A DNA stretch of 37,117 nucleotides from Rhodospirillaceae bacterium (GTDB lineage: Bacteria > Pseudomonadota > Alphaproteobacteria > UBA6615). The DNA lies in assembly GCA_002713365.1 (NCBI GenBank), contig PASR01000018.1, positions 1-37,117 of the forward strand, written 5' to 3'. The position numbers and the translations under genes are program-made. The notes under the pieces were generated by a model. It was not told where the DNA came from and searched no databases. It saw only the letters and a list, made by a program, of their open reading frames with translations. Shown piece after piece: positions 15,836 through 23,986 of the stretch (position 1 is its first letter; each line of letters opens with the position of its first letter).

Positions 15836-17122
15836 ATGACAGAGGCGTTGAAAAAGATTATCTGGTTTATACAGCAATCAAAATTACTTCTTATTATGGT
15901 TATGGTTCCTTTTTTGGGCTTAGCTTTTATGCTAAGCCAATTTTTAAGATCAGTGCCGGCTGTCATAGCCCCAGATTTAAGGAGTGAATTGAATTTAACA
16001 GCAATAGAACTTAGTTCTTTACCGGCGGCTTTATTTTTAGGTTCTGCTTTGATGCAACTACCTGTCGGCGTTCTTTTAGATAGGTTTGGCCCTAGAAGAA
16101 CAATAGCAATATTTCTGTTAATATCTGCAGTGGGCACCACATTGATATCTCGAGCAGAGAGCTCTTCAGTTCTAGCATTAGCGTTATTTGTTGCTGGTTG
16201 TGGCATTGCACCGGTTTATATGGGTTTGATTGTTTTGCTTTCTCGGTGGGTTCCTCGTGATCGTTTGGCTACAGCAAGTTCCATAGCAGTAGCTGTAAGT
16301 GGAGCTGGTTTATTACTATCTGCTGCACCATTTGCCTGGGCGAGTGTAGTTATCGGGTGGAGAGAGACGCTTGGTTTTGTGGGGCTTGGAGCAGCTTTGC
16401 TATCGGCTATAGTTTGGTTAGTATCGCGAGATCGGCCACCTGGAGAAATGCCGGAGAAAGTTGTACCCGAAACTTTGCGGCAAACAATTCTGGGTTTAAA
16501 ATATGTTTTAAGAGACAAGAGGCTCTATGCCCTTGCATCAGTGGCCTCAATCTCAGTTGGTTCTTTTTTAACCACTCGTGCCCTTTGGACAGGCCCCTAT
16601 CTGAATGATGTTTTTGGTCTTGATATGATAAGTCGCGGTAATGTGATATTGGCATTATCTGTAGCTTGGCTCGTTTCAGCTCTATTTTATGGGCCACTTG
16701 ATCGTTTGTTTGATACACGGCGTGGCGTTGTTAGCGTAGGAGCAATAAGTATGGCTTTATCCTTTGTATTACTCGCCGTAAATAACAGCGCATCTGTTGG
16801 GGTTGTTACAGTCTTACTTGTTTTACTTGGCTTATCATCCTCATTTACTGCACTAATTTTTGCACATGCCCGAGCTCTTTTTCCTGACACACACACAGGT
16901 AGGGCTATTACTGCAATTAACCTTTTTATTTGGAGTGGAGTATTTTTAATACAGGTTATTACTGGTTTTATAGTAAATGCTTTTCCGGCTGACTCTCAGG
17001 GCCATAGTCCAATAGAAGCCTATCAAGCAATGTTTATAACTTTGGCCATTGCATTAATTTTTGCTGTTTTTGTGTATAGGCGGATTGAAGATGTACCACC
17101 CTCTAAAGACATTGCTCATTAG
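15836..17122 (+). CDS. MFS transporter
   Basis: 428 residues with about twelve hydrophobic segments. The helix 2-3 loop LLDRFGPRRTIAI is the major facilitator motif A, and a second-half loop GPLDRLFDTRRG mirrors it. The ends are cytoplasmic and basic. The start at 15836 has no clear Shine-Dalgarno sequence, and a later Met could be used. It ends five bases from the 3' end of the convergent SDR gene. It closes the + strand train of the left block, so it may carry the substrate or a product of that pathway. Nothing in the sequence names the ligand. It is not a close copy of the MFS protein at 3903. Confidence 0.9.
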   Translation: MTEALKKIIWFIQQSKLLLIMVMVPFLGLAFMLSQFLRSVPAVIAPDLRSELNLTAIELSSLPAALFLGSALMQLPVGVLLDRFGPRRTIAIFLLISAVGTTLISRAESSSVLALALFVAGCGIAPVYMGLIVLLSRWVPRDRLATASSIAVAVSGAGLLLSAAPFAWASVVIGWRETLGFVGLGAALLSAIVWLVSRDRPPGEMPEKVVPETLRQTILGLKYVLRDKRLYALASVASISVGSFLTTRALWTGPYLNDVFGLDMISRGNVILALSVAWLVSALFYGPLDRLFDTRRGVVSVGAISMALSFVLLAVNNSASVGVVTVLLVLLGLSSSFTALIFAHARALFPDTHTGRAITAINLFIWSGVFLIQVITGFIVNAFPADSQGHSPIEAYQAMFITLAIALIFAVFVYRRIEDVPPSKDIAH

Positions 17123-17126
17123 ATAA

Positions 17127-17888
17127 TTAATTTTCGAGACCCGCTCTTAAACTTATATCGTTAAATTGTATCTGAACATGTTTTCCAACTAGGTCATCTG
17201 GAGCGTTACGTGCCAACCAGGATAATACCTTTGCTGGTCTTTCGGGCGCCTGACCATTGGTGGTAGTTAATGCTGAAGCCTTAAATTCTTTGTTGGAATA
17301 CATATCACGTACCATATCTGTATCTGTGAATCCTGGAGAGAATGCATAAATTTTAATTTTTGTACCTTCTAGATCAATATTTAGACACTGCGTCATTGAT
17401 ATAAGTGCAGCTTTAGAAGAACAATATGCGGCATAGTAACGGCCAGGAATAAAAGCGCGGGCGCTAGTTAGATTAATAATTGTTCCGCAATCGCTTTCTA
17501 TCATTGAAGGAAGTACAGCATGGATCATATTATAGGGGCCCATAACGTTAATTTTATGAACATCTTGGAAAACATCTGGGGTCATATCCTCCACACTTCC
17601 CATTTTTCCTGAACCGGCGTTATTTATTAAAACGTCGATATGACCATGTTGTTCGATTATTGTGTCCACAAGATTTTTGCTTGCCTTGGCATCTGACACG
17701 TCAAAACCATATGTCTCAACTTTAGCCCCTAAAGACTCTGCTGAAATTTTAGTTTCATGGATAGCTTCCGCAGATTGAGCACATAAAATCAACTTTGGTT
17801 TATCTGCAGCTATAAGTTTTGATGAGGCTGCACCTATTCCTCTGCTCGCTCCAGTAACTACAACAACTTTGTCTTTCAAGTTAGTCAT
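17127..17888 (-). CDS. Short-chain dehydrogenase/reductase
   Basis: 253 residues. VVTGASRGIG near 10-19 binds NAD(P), NNAGSG follows near 89-94, and the catalytic triad is in TSARAF and YAAYCSSKAAL (Tyr and Lys four apart). The C-terminus is FNDISLRAGLEN. It is a classical SDR and is not a member of the tandem pair at 5841-7371. The gene is separated from the upstream YccA-type gene by a clear terminator at 17941-17973, so it must use its own promoter in about 50 AT-rich bases. It is convergent with the MFS gene. The substrate is unknown. Confidence 0.92.
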   Translation of the reverse strand: MTNLKDKVVVVTGASRGIGAASSKLIAADKPKLILCAQSAEAIHETKISAESLGAKVETYGFDVSDAKASKNLVDTIIEQHGHIDVLINNAGSGKMGSVEDMTPDVFQDVHKINVMGPYNMIHAVLPSMIESDCGTIINLTSARAFIPGRYYAAYCSSKAALISMTQCLNIDLEGTKIKIYAFSPGFTDTDMVRDMYSNKEFKASALTTTNGQAPERPAKVLSWLARNAPDDLVGKHVQIQFNDISLRAGLEN

Positions 17889-17940
17889 TTTAATTGCCTT
17901 CTTCGACTTTGATTGTAGTAATATATAAATACATTTATGT

Positions 17941-17973
17941 AAAAAAAAACGCCCAAGGAAAGCTCGAGCGTTT
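17941..17973 (-). terminator. Rho-independent terminator of the YccA-type gene
   Basis: Read on the - strand, AAACGCTC pairs with GGGCGTTT (eight pairs, one G-T) around an 11-base loop. The transcript then runs through nine T's (the A run at 17941-17949 on the + strand). It lies 24 bases after the stop of the gene that ends at 17997. This is the best-formed terminator in the window. Confidence 0.85.
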
Positions 17974-17996
17974 CTTAAATGTTAGGTAATGTATAT

Positions 17997-18740
17997 TTAA
18001 TTGCGGTTACCAAACAGCCTTAGCAATAATAAGAAAAGATTTATAAAGTCCAAATATAGTGATAGAGCGCCCATTATGGCTTTTTTTCCTGCAATCTCTG
18101 AATCATCTAGAGAATTATACATTTGCTTTATTCTTTGAGTGTCGTGGGCAGTTAGTCCAACAAAAATTAGAACTCCCAATACCGACACGACAAACTGGAT
18201 CATTGAGGATCCAATAAACATATTAACAACACTTGCAATGATAATACCGAATAAGCCCATCATTAAAAATGACCCCATACCAGTTAAATCACGCTTAGTA
18301 GTGTAACCGTATAGGCTCATAGCAGCGAAAGTAGCAGCAGTAATAAAGAAAACCCTCGCTATGCTTTCACCAGTATAGACAATAAAAATATTGCTTAAAG
18401 ATAAGCCCATCACTCCGGCAAACAGCCAAAAAAGAAGCTGACCCGTGGATGATTTCATTCGGCTAATCCCAAATGAGAGTACTAACACGAACGCCAATGG
18501 GGATAGCATGGCAATCCAACCAAGCGGCTTTGTTGAAAGGTACCCTTGTGGGGTTATGGCATAAAAAAGCCCCAGTAAAGCAGGCGTAGAAGCCACAAAA
18601 TAAGCTACTACTCCGGTTAATGCCAGGCCCGTCACCATATAGTTGTAGACCCGTAACATATGGGCTCTCAGGCCTTCATCTATCTGGGAATCTACTCCTG
18701 TTCGATTAGACATTACGCCGTGGTTAAACTGGTTAGACAT
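17997..18740 (-). CDS. Bax inhibitor-1/YccA family inner-membrane protein
   Basis: 247 residues with seven hydrophobic segments after a polar N-terminus. IDEGLRAHMLRVYNYM, the LTAHDTQRIKQMY segment and SLYLDFINLFLLLLRLFGNR at the C-terminus are typical of bacterial BI-1/YccA (TMBIM) proteins. They include the conserved Asp residues of the pH-sensing/calcium-leak site near the last helices. In E. coli YccA is a substrate and modulator of the FtsH protease. This is the one housekeeping-like gene in the window. GAGGTATAT before the ATG supports the start. A perfect TATAAT lies upstream and a strong terminator downstream, so it is probably monocistronic. Confidence 0.95.
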   Translation of the reverse strand: MSNQFNHGVMSNRTGVDSQIDEGLRAHMLRVYNYMVTGLALTGVVAYFVASTPALLGLFYAITPQGYLSTKPLGWIAMLSPLAFVLVLSFGISRMKSSTGQLLFWLFAGVMGLSLSNIFIVYTGESIARVFFITAATFAAMSLYGYTTKRDLTGMGSFLMMGLFGIIIASVVNMFIGSSMIQFVVSVLGVLIFVGLTAHDTQRIKQMYNSLDDSEIAGKKAIMGALSLYLDFINLFLLLLRLFGNRN

Positions 18741-18786
18741 ATATACCTCATAATCTTTGTATTTAATTGTGCTCGATTAGAGCAGT

Positions 18787-18792
18787 ATTATA
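18787..18792 (-). promoter_or_regulatory. -10 element for the YccA-type gene
   Basis: A perfect TATAAT on the - strand, 46 bases upstream of the start codon. No good -35 is seen at 16-18 bases. A small dyad, TGCTC-GATTA-GAGCA (18770-18784), lies over the expected transcription start. Confidence 0.4.
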
Positions 18793-18858
18793 CTATGAAT
18801 ATGGTCATTCTAAGCTTGAAAAGCAACAGCGAGTTATACTGGCTTATTTAGCTGTCAA

Positions 18859-19599
18859 CTATTTACGTATTTTATGAATGTGATTATATACGAGAGAAAA
18901 CCTGATTTCTGTAGCACCCGCCGCAAGACATAGACCAAGAGATATTAAAATAAAACCAAGAGCTATTTGTGACGTAATTATAGGCAAAAGAGCCAAGGTT
19001 ATTATAATTATCATCCCTAAGCGCAGGAAGGGATACCAGCTCTTCAACGGTTTTTTGTAATGATTAGGAAATATCAGTGTGTAAAATAAGGTTGCATGGT
19101 TGATTACGCCTATGGCGATTACCCATCCACTAACCTTTCCGCTAGCATATATAAATAATGCTATTGAAAAAAATAAAACACCGTTTATTTGTCTTTCCAA
19201 CTGTTGGCTGAACGCACTGGAATATTGTACTTTTTCTGTGAGCCATATCTCTATTGTTGAAATTATTATTGAAGTAGTCGCTATAATCGAAATGCTCCAC
19301 AACATCATAATTGGTATCTCAGGGGGAGGATGGACAGCTACGCCCCCTAATAAGCAAGTTAAACTGATGTGTGCTAACGAAAGCCGGGTACCAATTGATG
19401 ACATGGAGTGAAATTTAGAAGTGAAAATAGCAACTAAAAACACTACCGATAAAAAAATGCATATGCTTATTACGATTGGCATATAACCTAGTTTAAATGC
19501 CAAGGAAAATAACCCCGATAAACTGATAGTAATAAACAAACACAATGGAAGATGAACTACATTCAGTGCGCCATCAGATAAACCTTGCCCTATCTTCAT
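18859..19599 (-). CDS. Multi-pass membrane protein, unrecognised
   Basis: 246 residues with about seven or eight hydrophobic segments joined by short loops, and a basic C-terminal tail (YNHIHKIRK). A conserved-looking loop has VAVHPPPEIP near residues 90-100, and another is FPNHYKKPLKSWYPFLRL. I do not recognise the family. It is neither an MFS nor an ABC permease and lacks the metal-binding motif of CDP-alcohol phosphotransferases. It lies between the YccA-type gene and the end of the Rieske train, all on the - strand, but 183 bases separate it from the latter. Whether it belongs with either neighbour is unclear. Confidence 0.65.
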   Translation of the reverse strand: MKIGQGLSDGALNVVHLPLCLFITISLSGLFSLAFKLGYMPIVISICIFLSVVFLVAIFTSKFHSMSSIGTRLSLAHISLTCLLGGVAVHPPPEIPIMMLWSISIIATTSIIISTIEIWLTEKVQYSSAFSQQLERQINGVLFFSIALFIYASGKVSGWVIAIGVINHATLFYTLIFPNHYKKPLKSWYPFLRLGMIIIITLALLPIITSQIALGFILISLGLCLAAGATEIRFSLVYNHIHKIRK

Positions 19600-19782
19600 T
19601 TGTAATAATTTAGCTTGAACTGATCAAATACAGATATTGCCGTAATGATGTTCATACGAAAGTTTTTATTCATTATAATACCGAATAGAACCGATCTTTT
19701 AATATTTAGTTTGTATCTTTTATTATTTAAAGGGTGCAGCCATTACGTTTTCTAAATTAGAACAAATAGAAAAACATCAGTT

Positions 19783-20259
19783 TCATATGGGTGTAGACAA
19801 CATGTGTGGTATGGACCAATTTTCGACAATTACAGTTTTAGATAAAAATTTAGGAACGTTTTTATTAAAAAACACCTCATCTATGTAGGTTCCAAAACTG
19901 TAGAGGCTGCCATTACCCTCATTGTCTGTTTGGAATAATGCATAATTTGCCTCCACCATCATGATATTCGCGTCTACTTCCGCCTTGATACACACATTAC
20001 TTATTAAATGTTTGTCAGTGTGAATGCTATATTCATTAGCTTGACGCAGAGATACGATTCTATCGCGGAGCATGTTTTTGTTTTCACAAAGCATTAGTGT
20101 TACTGGTAGCCCAAGGGTTACGTTTTGTTTGGGCGTAATCTTATATACACATTTTTCAACGAACAGATCTAACCATTCTTCTAGTTTATCATTATCCAGA
20201 CAAGAACCGTAAGCAGAATACAGATCCTCGATAGCGAAACGTTTTTCTACTTCTATCAA
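19783..20259 (-). CDS. Aromatic-ring-hydroxylating dioxygenase, beta subunit
   Basis: 158 residues with the SnoaL-like alpha-beta barrel of ring-hydroxylating oxygenase small subunits. The first helix region reads FAIEDLYSAYGSCLDNDKLE, followed by EWLDLFVEKCVYKI, and later VEANYALFQTDNEG. These subunits build the alpha3beta3 hexamer and do not carry the catalytic metal. The start overlaps the end of the alpha-subunit gene by four bases, which shows the pair is co-translated. It is the last gene of the leftward train that begins at 29622. No ferredoxin or reductase gene follows it. Confidence 0.88.
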   Translation of the reverse strand: MIEVEKRFAIEDLYSAYGSCLDNDKLEEWLDLFVEKCVYKITPKQNVTLGLPVTLMLCENKNMLRDRIVSLRQANEYSIHTDKHLISNVCIKAEVDANIMMVEANYALFQTDNEGNGSLYSFGTYIDEVFFNKNVPKFLSKTVIVENWSIPHMLSTPI

Positions 20260-21512
20260 CGAAAGGCTCCATCTGGTTCAATTCCCATTAACTCAGCATA
20301 ATATGACCAGAAACCTCTTATTGGTACGTCATTAACTCGGTAGGCTCTATCAGAAATTTCACCTTTCCCCCCCACCTCTATAACTGTTGATGAATCCCGT
20401 TCCTCTGAAAAACTGGCCTTGTGAGCGATCTCAATAGCTTCAGCGTCTTCCATTGAGACCAGGCCGCCTGGGCCAAATAAATTTAATTGGCGTAACCTAT
20501 GGTTGGTCATATCTGTATCGTCGTCTGTGTAACCAAAATAAGTCCATATCAAGTCAAAAGCGTTAACTCCTTTTGGTTGAATCTGTCTGGTCGCCAGAGA
20601 ATTATTTAATTGTTGAAATGATGCGTTTGGGAACATTGTGGAAATAGCTAAATTGCGGTCATCTGTATACTCTTGACGAAACTCCAGTAAACTGGGGTCT
20701 AGCAACTTTAACTTATCACTATTAATTTCGTGTCCGCCATAAGCTTCCTTAGCATCCGAATCATTATCAGAGGAGGCGTGGGCATAAGTAAGGTTATGCC
20801 GGTGTCGTTCGTCCATCTCAACCCCTCCCTTCTGAGTTGCTCTATCTAAGCCAAAGGTTACTAAGAATTCATGCAGAAGACTTGCGTGGTAGGTGTCTCT
20901 TAAATTCTCTAAATAGAGCTTCCAATTCCCATGTATTCTTTGGCGTTGATAACCAAGAATCTTTATTGGTTTACAAAATAAGCGGGTGATATGACCTTGC
21001 ATCATGGGGCCTAGATAATCTTCTAAATCTTCGCTGTCTTCAGAGAAAGAACCAAATATAATGCCTTGGTAGCAAGCCACACGTAGTTTACGAAGTCCGT
21101 GATCTGCTTTATCAAAATCATCATCCATCCCCCCCATACCCTGTATTCCTCGTTGGAAAGGAATGCCAATTAAATTGCCAGTTAAGTCATAACTCCATCT
21201 GTGATAAATACAGGTGTGAACTTTAGTATTTCCCTGGGCATGTCGACACACTGCAGCTCCACGATGCGCACAACGATTGACAACGGCATGTATTTTACCA
21301 TCTTTGTTTCGGTTTATGAGTATTGGGGTATCACCTACCCAAGTAGTTTTAAAGTCACCTACCTCAGGTATTTCTGCTTCAAGGCAAAGATAGGACCAAG
21401 TTGTTCCCCTAAATATTAGTTTTTGTTCATGATTGTAAAGGTCAGTATCATGATACAACCAATAGGGAACTCGAGAGTAATCGCGTCGCTGCCATTCCAC
21501 ATTTAGTGACAT
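20256..21512 (-). CDS. Rieske aromatic-ring-hydroxylating oxygenase, alpha subunit
   Basis: 418 residues. The Rieske cluster is bound by Cys81/His83 and Cys101/His104 (NRCAHRGAA and CIYHRWSYD). The mononuclear iron site is ENLRDTYHASLLH, with Asp206 as the bridging acid and His209/His214 as ligands. The N-terminus (YWLYHDTDLYNHEQKLIFRG) and Rieske surroundings look closest to the anthranilate dioxygenase/salicylate 5-hydroxylase branch, from memory of those proteins only. The enzyme would add oxygen to an aromatic or similar ring using electrons from a reductase. None is encoded nearby. AAGGATAACTG supports the ATG. It lies 58 bases after the ABC ATPase gene. Confidence 0.93.
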   Translation of the reverse strand: MSLNVEWQRRDYSRVPYWLYHDTDLYNHEQKLIFRGTTWSYLCLEAEIPEVGDFKTTWVGDTPILINRNKDGKIHAVVNRCAHRGAAVCRHAQGNTKVHTCIYHRWSYDLTGNLIGIPFQRGIQGMGGMDDDFDKADHGLRKLRVACYQGIIFGSFSEDSEDLEDYLGPMMQGHITRLFCKPIKILGYQRQRIHGNWKLYLENLRDTYHASLLHEFLVTFGLDRATQKGGVEMDERHRHNLTYAHASSDNDSDAKEAYGGHEINSDKLKLLDPSLLEFRQEYTDDRNLAISTMFPNASFQQLNNSLATRQIQPKGVNAFDLIWTYFGYTDDDTDMTNHRLRQLNLFGPGGLVSMEDAEAIEIAHKASFSEERDSSTVIEVGGKGEISDRAYRVNDVPIRGFWSYYAELMGIEPDGAFR

Positions 21513-21570
21513 CAGTTATCCTTTACAAAAGCTTCAAGCGTTATTTTTCTTAATCATTCCGTATGAATCA

Positions 21571-22698
21571 CTATTCTATCAAAACTGATATATCAGTAGG
21601 CCTCCAGGATAATGTAACTGTATCACCTTCTGATATTGACTGGGCAGAATGTTTGTTAGGGGCATCGGCAGTTAGTTCCGTGCCATCTTCTGTTATATTT
21701 TTAAACCTAAACATCCCCCCTAAATACATTTTTTCGGTCACCAAAACTGAAATACTAGTGCCGTTTAATTGTTCAGTTGTATTTTCTACACTGACATCCT
21801 CAAACCGTAATGCAATCGAAACTGGCTGTCCTTCAGTTAGCCCGTCTGGGGTAATACATCGAAAAACTAAATCTAGACTAGAAACTAAACATTCACCATT
21901 CTCTTCGATTTTTGTTACATTTCCATCAAAAACATTTGTGTGCCCAACAAAGTCAGCTACAAAACGCGTTTTTGGTGTCTCGTAAATGTCTTCAGGTGTT
22001 CCAACTTGAAGAATATGTCCTTGGTCCATAACAGCAATTCTATCTGACATTGCCATTGCTTCACCTTGATCATGCGTTACAAAAATAAAAGTGTTTCCAA
22101 GCGATTTATGTAACCTTCTTAATTCGTCTTGCATTTGAAGTCTTAATTGAAGATCAAGTGCGCCCAATGGTTCATCAAGTAATAGAACAGAAGGATTGTT
22201 GATAAGGGCACGTGCCATTGCTACCCTTTGTTTTTGTCCTCCACTTAGTTGATCAATTTTGCGTTGGCCGTAACCTTCAAGTCGGACCAGTTCAAGTGAT
22301 TCTTGTACTTTTTGATCAATGGTATCAGATTGAAAGCTCTTCATTTTTAGACCGAAGGCAACATTTTCTATTACGTTCATATGCGGAAATAGTGCCAAAT
22401 GCTGAAAAATCATGTTAGTGCTGCGTGCGTAAGGTGGTTCCCCAATAGTATCTGTGCCGTCAATTAATATCTGGCCCTCGCTAGGGGATTCAAAACCACC
22501 AATCATTCTTAACAATGTTGTTTTTCCGCAACCTGAAGGGCCAAGAAGAGAAAAGAATTCACCTTGTTGTATATTTAAAGAGACGTTGTCTAAGGCAGCA
22601 ACCTCGCCAAACCATTTTGATACGTTACGAATTTCGACAGTTGGTTCTGACTTTGAGGAGGTTTTACCTTGTATCTTATTATCTATATCAATCGACAA
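21571..22698 (-). CDS. ABC transporter ATP-binding protein, spermidine/putrescine type
   Basis: 375 residues. Walker A GPSGCGKT is at 53-60, the signature LSGGQKQRVAMARA starts at 151, Walker B VLLLDEP is at 171-177 and the switch His is at 209 (FVTHD). A C-terminal TOBE region follows, as in PotA. It would energise the two permeases encoded at 23987 and 24845. The start is a TTG supported by AAAGGA seven to twelve bases upstream. The gene comes after the binding-protein gene, separated by a strong hairpin (22737-22765). The substrate may be a polyamine, amino-acid derivative or other small organic molecule; the neighbours favour the compound degraded here. Confidence 0.93.
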   Translation of the reverse strand: MSIDIDNKIQGKTSSKSEPTVEIRNVSKWFGEVAALDNVSLNIQQGEFFSLLGPSGCGKTTLLRMIGGFESPSEGQILIDGTDTIGEPPYARSTNMIFQHLALFPHMNVIENVAFGLKMKSFQSDTIDQKVQESLELVRLEGYGQRKIDQLSGGQKQRVAMARALINNPSVLLLDEPLGALDLQLRLQMQDELRRLHKSLGNTFIFVTHDQGEAMAMSDRIAVMDQGHILQVGTPEDIYETPKTRFVADFVGHTNVFDGNVTKIEENGECLVSSLDLVFRCITPDGLTEGQPVSIALRFEDVSVENTTEQLNGTSISVLVTEKMYLGGMFRFKNITEDGTELTADAPNKHSAQSISEGDTVTLSWRPTDISVLIE

Positions 22699-22736
22699 AT
22701 TTTTTCCTTTATCACACTATTAAGATTTATCAGCAA

Positions 22737-22765
22737 AGTAGTCGCAACATAAAGTTGCGACTACT
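22737..22765 (-). other. Strong intra-operon hairpin after the binding-protein gene
   Basis: AGTAGTCGCAAC pairs perfectly with GTTGCGACTACT around a five-base loop. It sits 16 bases beyond the binding-protein stop and 38 bases before the ATPase start. Only three T's follow on the - strand, so it is a weak terminator at best. Hairpins at this place in ABC operons often protect the binding-protein message or dampen expression of what follows. Confidence 0.7.
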
Positions 22766-22781
22766 AGCTTTGAGAGTGGAA

Positions 22782-23918
22782 TTAAGCCGTTTTAATTATA
22801 TTCCAAGATTCAACCCATTTATCCATATTAACAGGGAAACTTAGCCCATAAAGCTTGACACCCCGATCAACCAAATCAAGGCCTAGCTTACTTTTTTGTT
22901 CTTTACTGAAAGTAGCAGCAACCTCGGCAGAAGTTGATGGATAATTAGTTACTTCTGTGAGTTTTATACCAAAATCTTTTGATAACATTGCATTTATTAC
23001 TGCTTCTGCATTGGCAGCATTAGGGGAATCTTTAGGCACAAATCCAGATTGATGCCAGAATAACAGACCGTCACTTGGCCAATTATTCACAACATTAAGA
23101 CCCTTTCCTTGTAGAACTCTTCGCATTGCAATCCAGCCGTACATGGCATCAACTTCGCCTGATGAAATGAGGTTTACCGCTTCACCAAACTTAGTCCACA
23201 TTGTTCTGACATTCTTCTTTTTATCAATTAAATAAGCTGTCATATCCTTAAGATCGCTGGCATCCATGCTAACGGGGTCCGGATGCCCTCTGTGAAGAGC
23301 GGCAGCCATAATCATACCGTGCGCATCGTCCCTCCAGGCTATACGGCCTTTATATTTATCGGAGAATAAAACCCCCCAAGATTGAGTGAATGGATCATCA
23401 GTAGGAATTTTATCGGCGTTGTAAATAACTGAATCATAGCCCCAGACTATCGGAACCATGTAAGTTTTTCCGCCTCTAGTCACTATGTCTTTTTTAAATA
23501 GAGGACTGAGTTTCTGGGCATTAGGAATTTTGCTCATGTCTAGAGCATGTAATCGCTCGTCACCATCTTTAGCACCCAAAGCTGGACCTTTAACAAAATT
23601 GGTGAGACTAATCATCATATCATAATTTTTTGTCCCGCCTGGTGCCATCAGTTTAGCGAGTGTGTCAGTCGGAGAAACGTATGGAGCATTTTCTACCTTT
23701 ACACCTGACATGCTTTCTACAATAGGACGCCCCTGCTTCGGCATGAAAACACCAGGCATGATTGCAACCACTTTTTTGGACTGCGCTAGTGCTGTTGACA
23801 TAGGAAGTGCACTTACAGCAAGTCCTCCAAGGCTCGCCACACCCGCTTTTTTAATGAAAGCTCTCCGATCTGATTGCTTTTCTTCAATAAAATTTGATTT
23901 ATTAGTTTTATTTTTCAT
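22782..23918 (-). CDS. ABC transporter substrate-binding protein, PotD-like, Tat-exported
   Basis: 378 residues. The leader SDRRAFIKKAGVASLGG carries the twin arginine at 18-19, followed by a hydrophobic stretch and an A-L-A cleavage site near residue 45, so export by the Tat route is likely. The mature part has the extracellular solute-binding fold: KNYDMMISL, KTYMVPIVWGYDSVIYNADK, WGVLFSDKYKGRIAWRDD and GEVDAMYGWIAMRRVL. These are typical of spermidine/putrescine-type (PotD) proteins. GGAGGGAGGATTT upstream is a strong ribosome binding site, in keeping with high expression. The ligand is unknown. Confidence 0.92.
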   Translation of the reverse strand: MKNKTNKSNFIEEKQSDRRAFIKKAGVASLGGLAVSALPMSTALAQSKKVVAIMPGVFMPKQGRPIVESMSGVKVENAPYVSPTDTLAKLMAPGGTKNYDMMISLTNFVKGPALGAKDGDERLHALDMSKIPNAQKLSPLFKKDIVTRGGKTYMVPIVWGYDSVIYNADKIPTDDPFTQSWGVLFSDKYKGRIAWRDDAHGMIMAAALHRGHPDPVSMDASDLKDMTAYLIDKKKNVRTMWTKFGEAVNLISSGEVDAMYGWIAMRRVLQGKGLNVVNNWPSDGLLFWHQSGFVPKDSPNAANAEAVINAMLSKDFGIKLTEVTNYPSTSAEVAATFSKEQKSKLGLDLVDRGVKLYGLSFPVNMDKWVESWNIIKTA

Positions 23919-23986
23919 TATAAATCCTCCCTCCAGAGAGTGTTAAGTTTATTAAGCACATAAATTTCTTCATCTCATTTGCTGAA

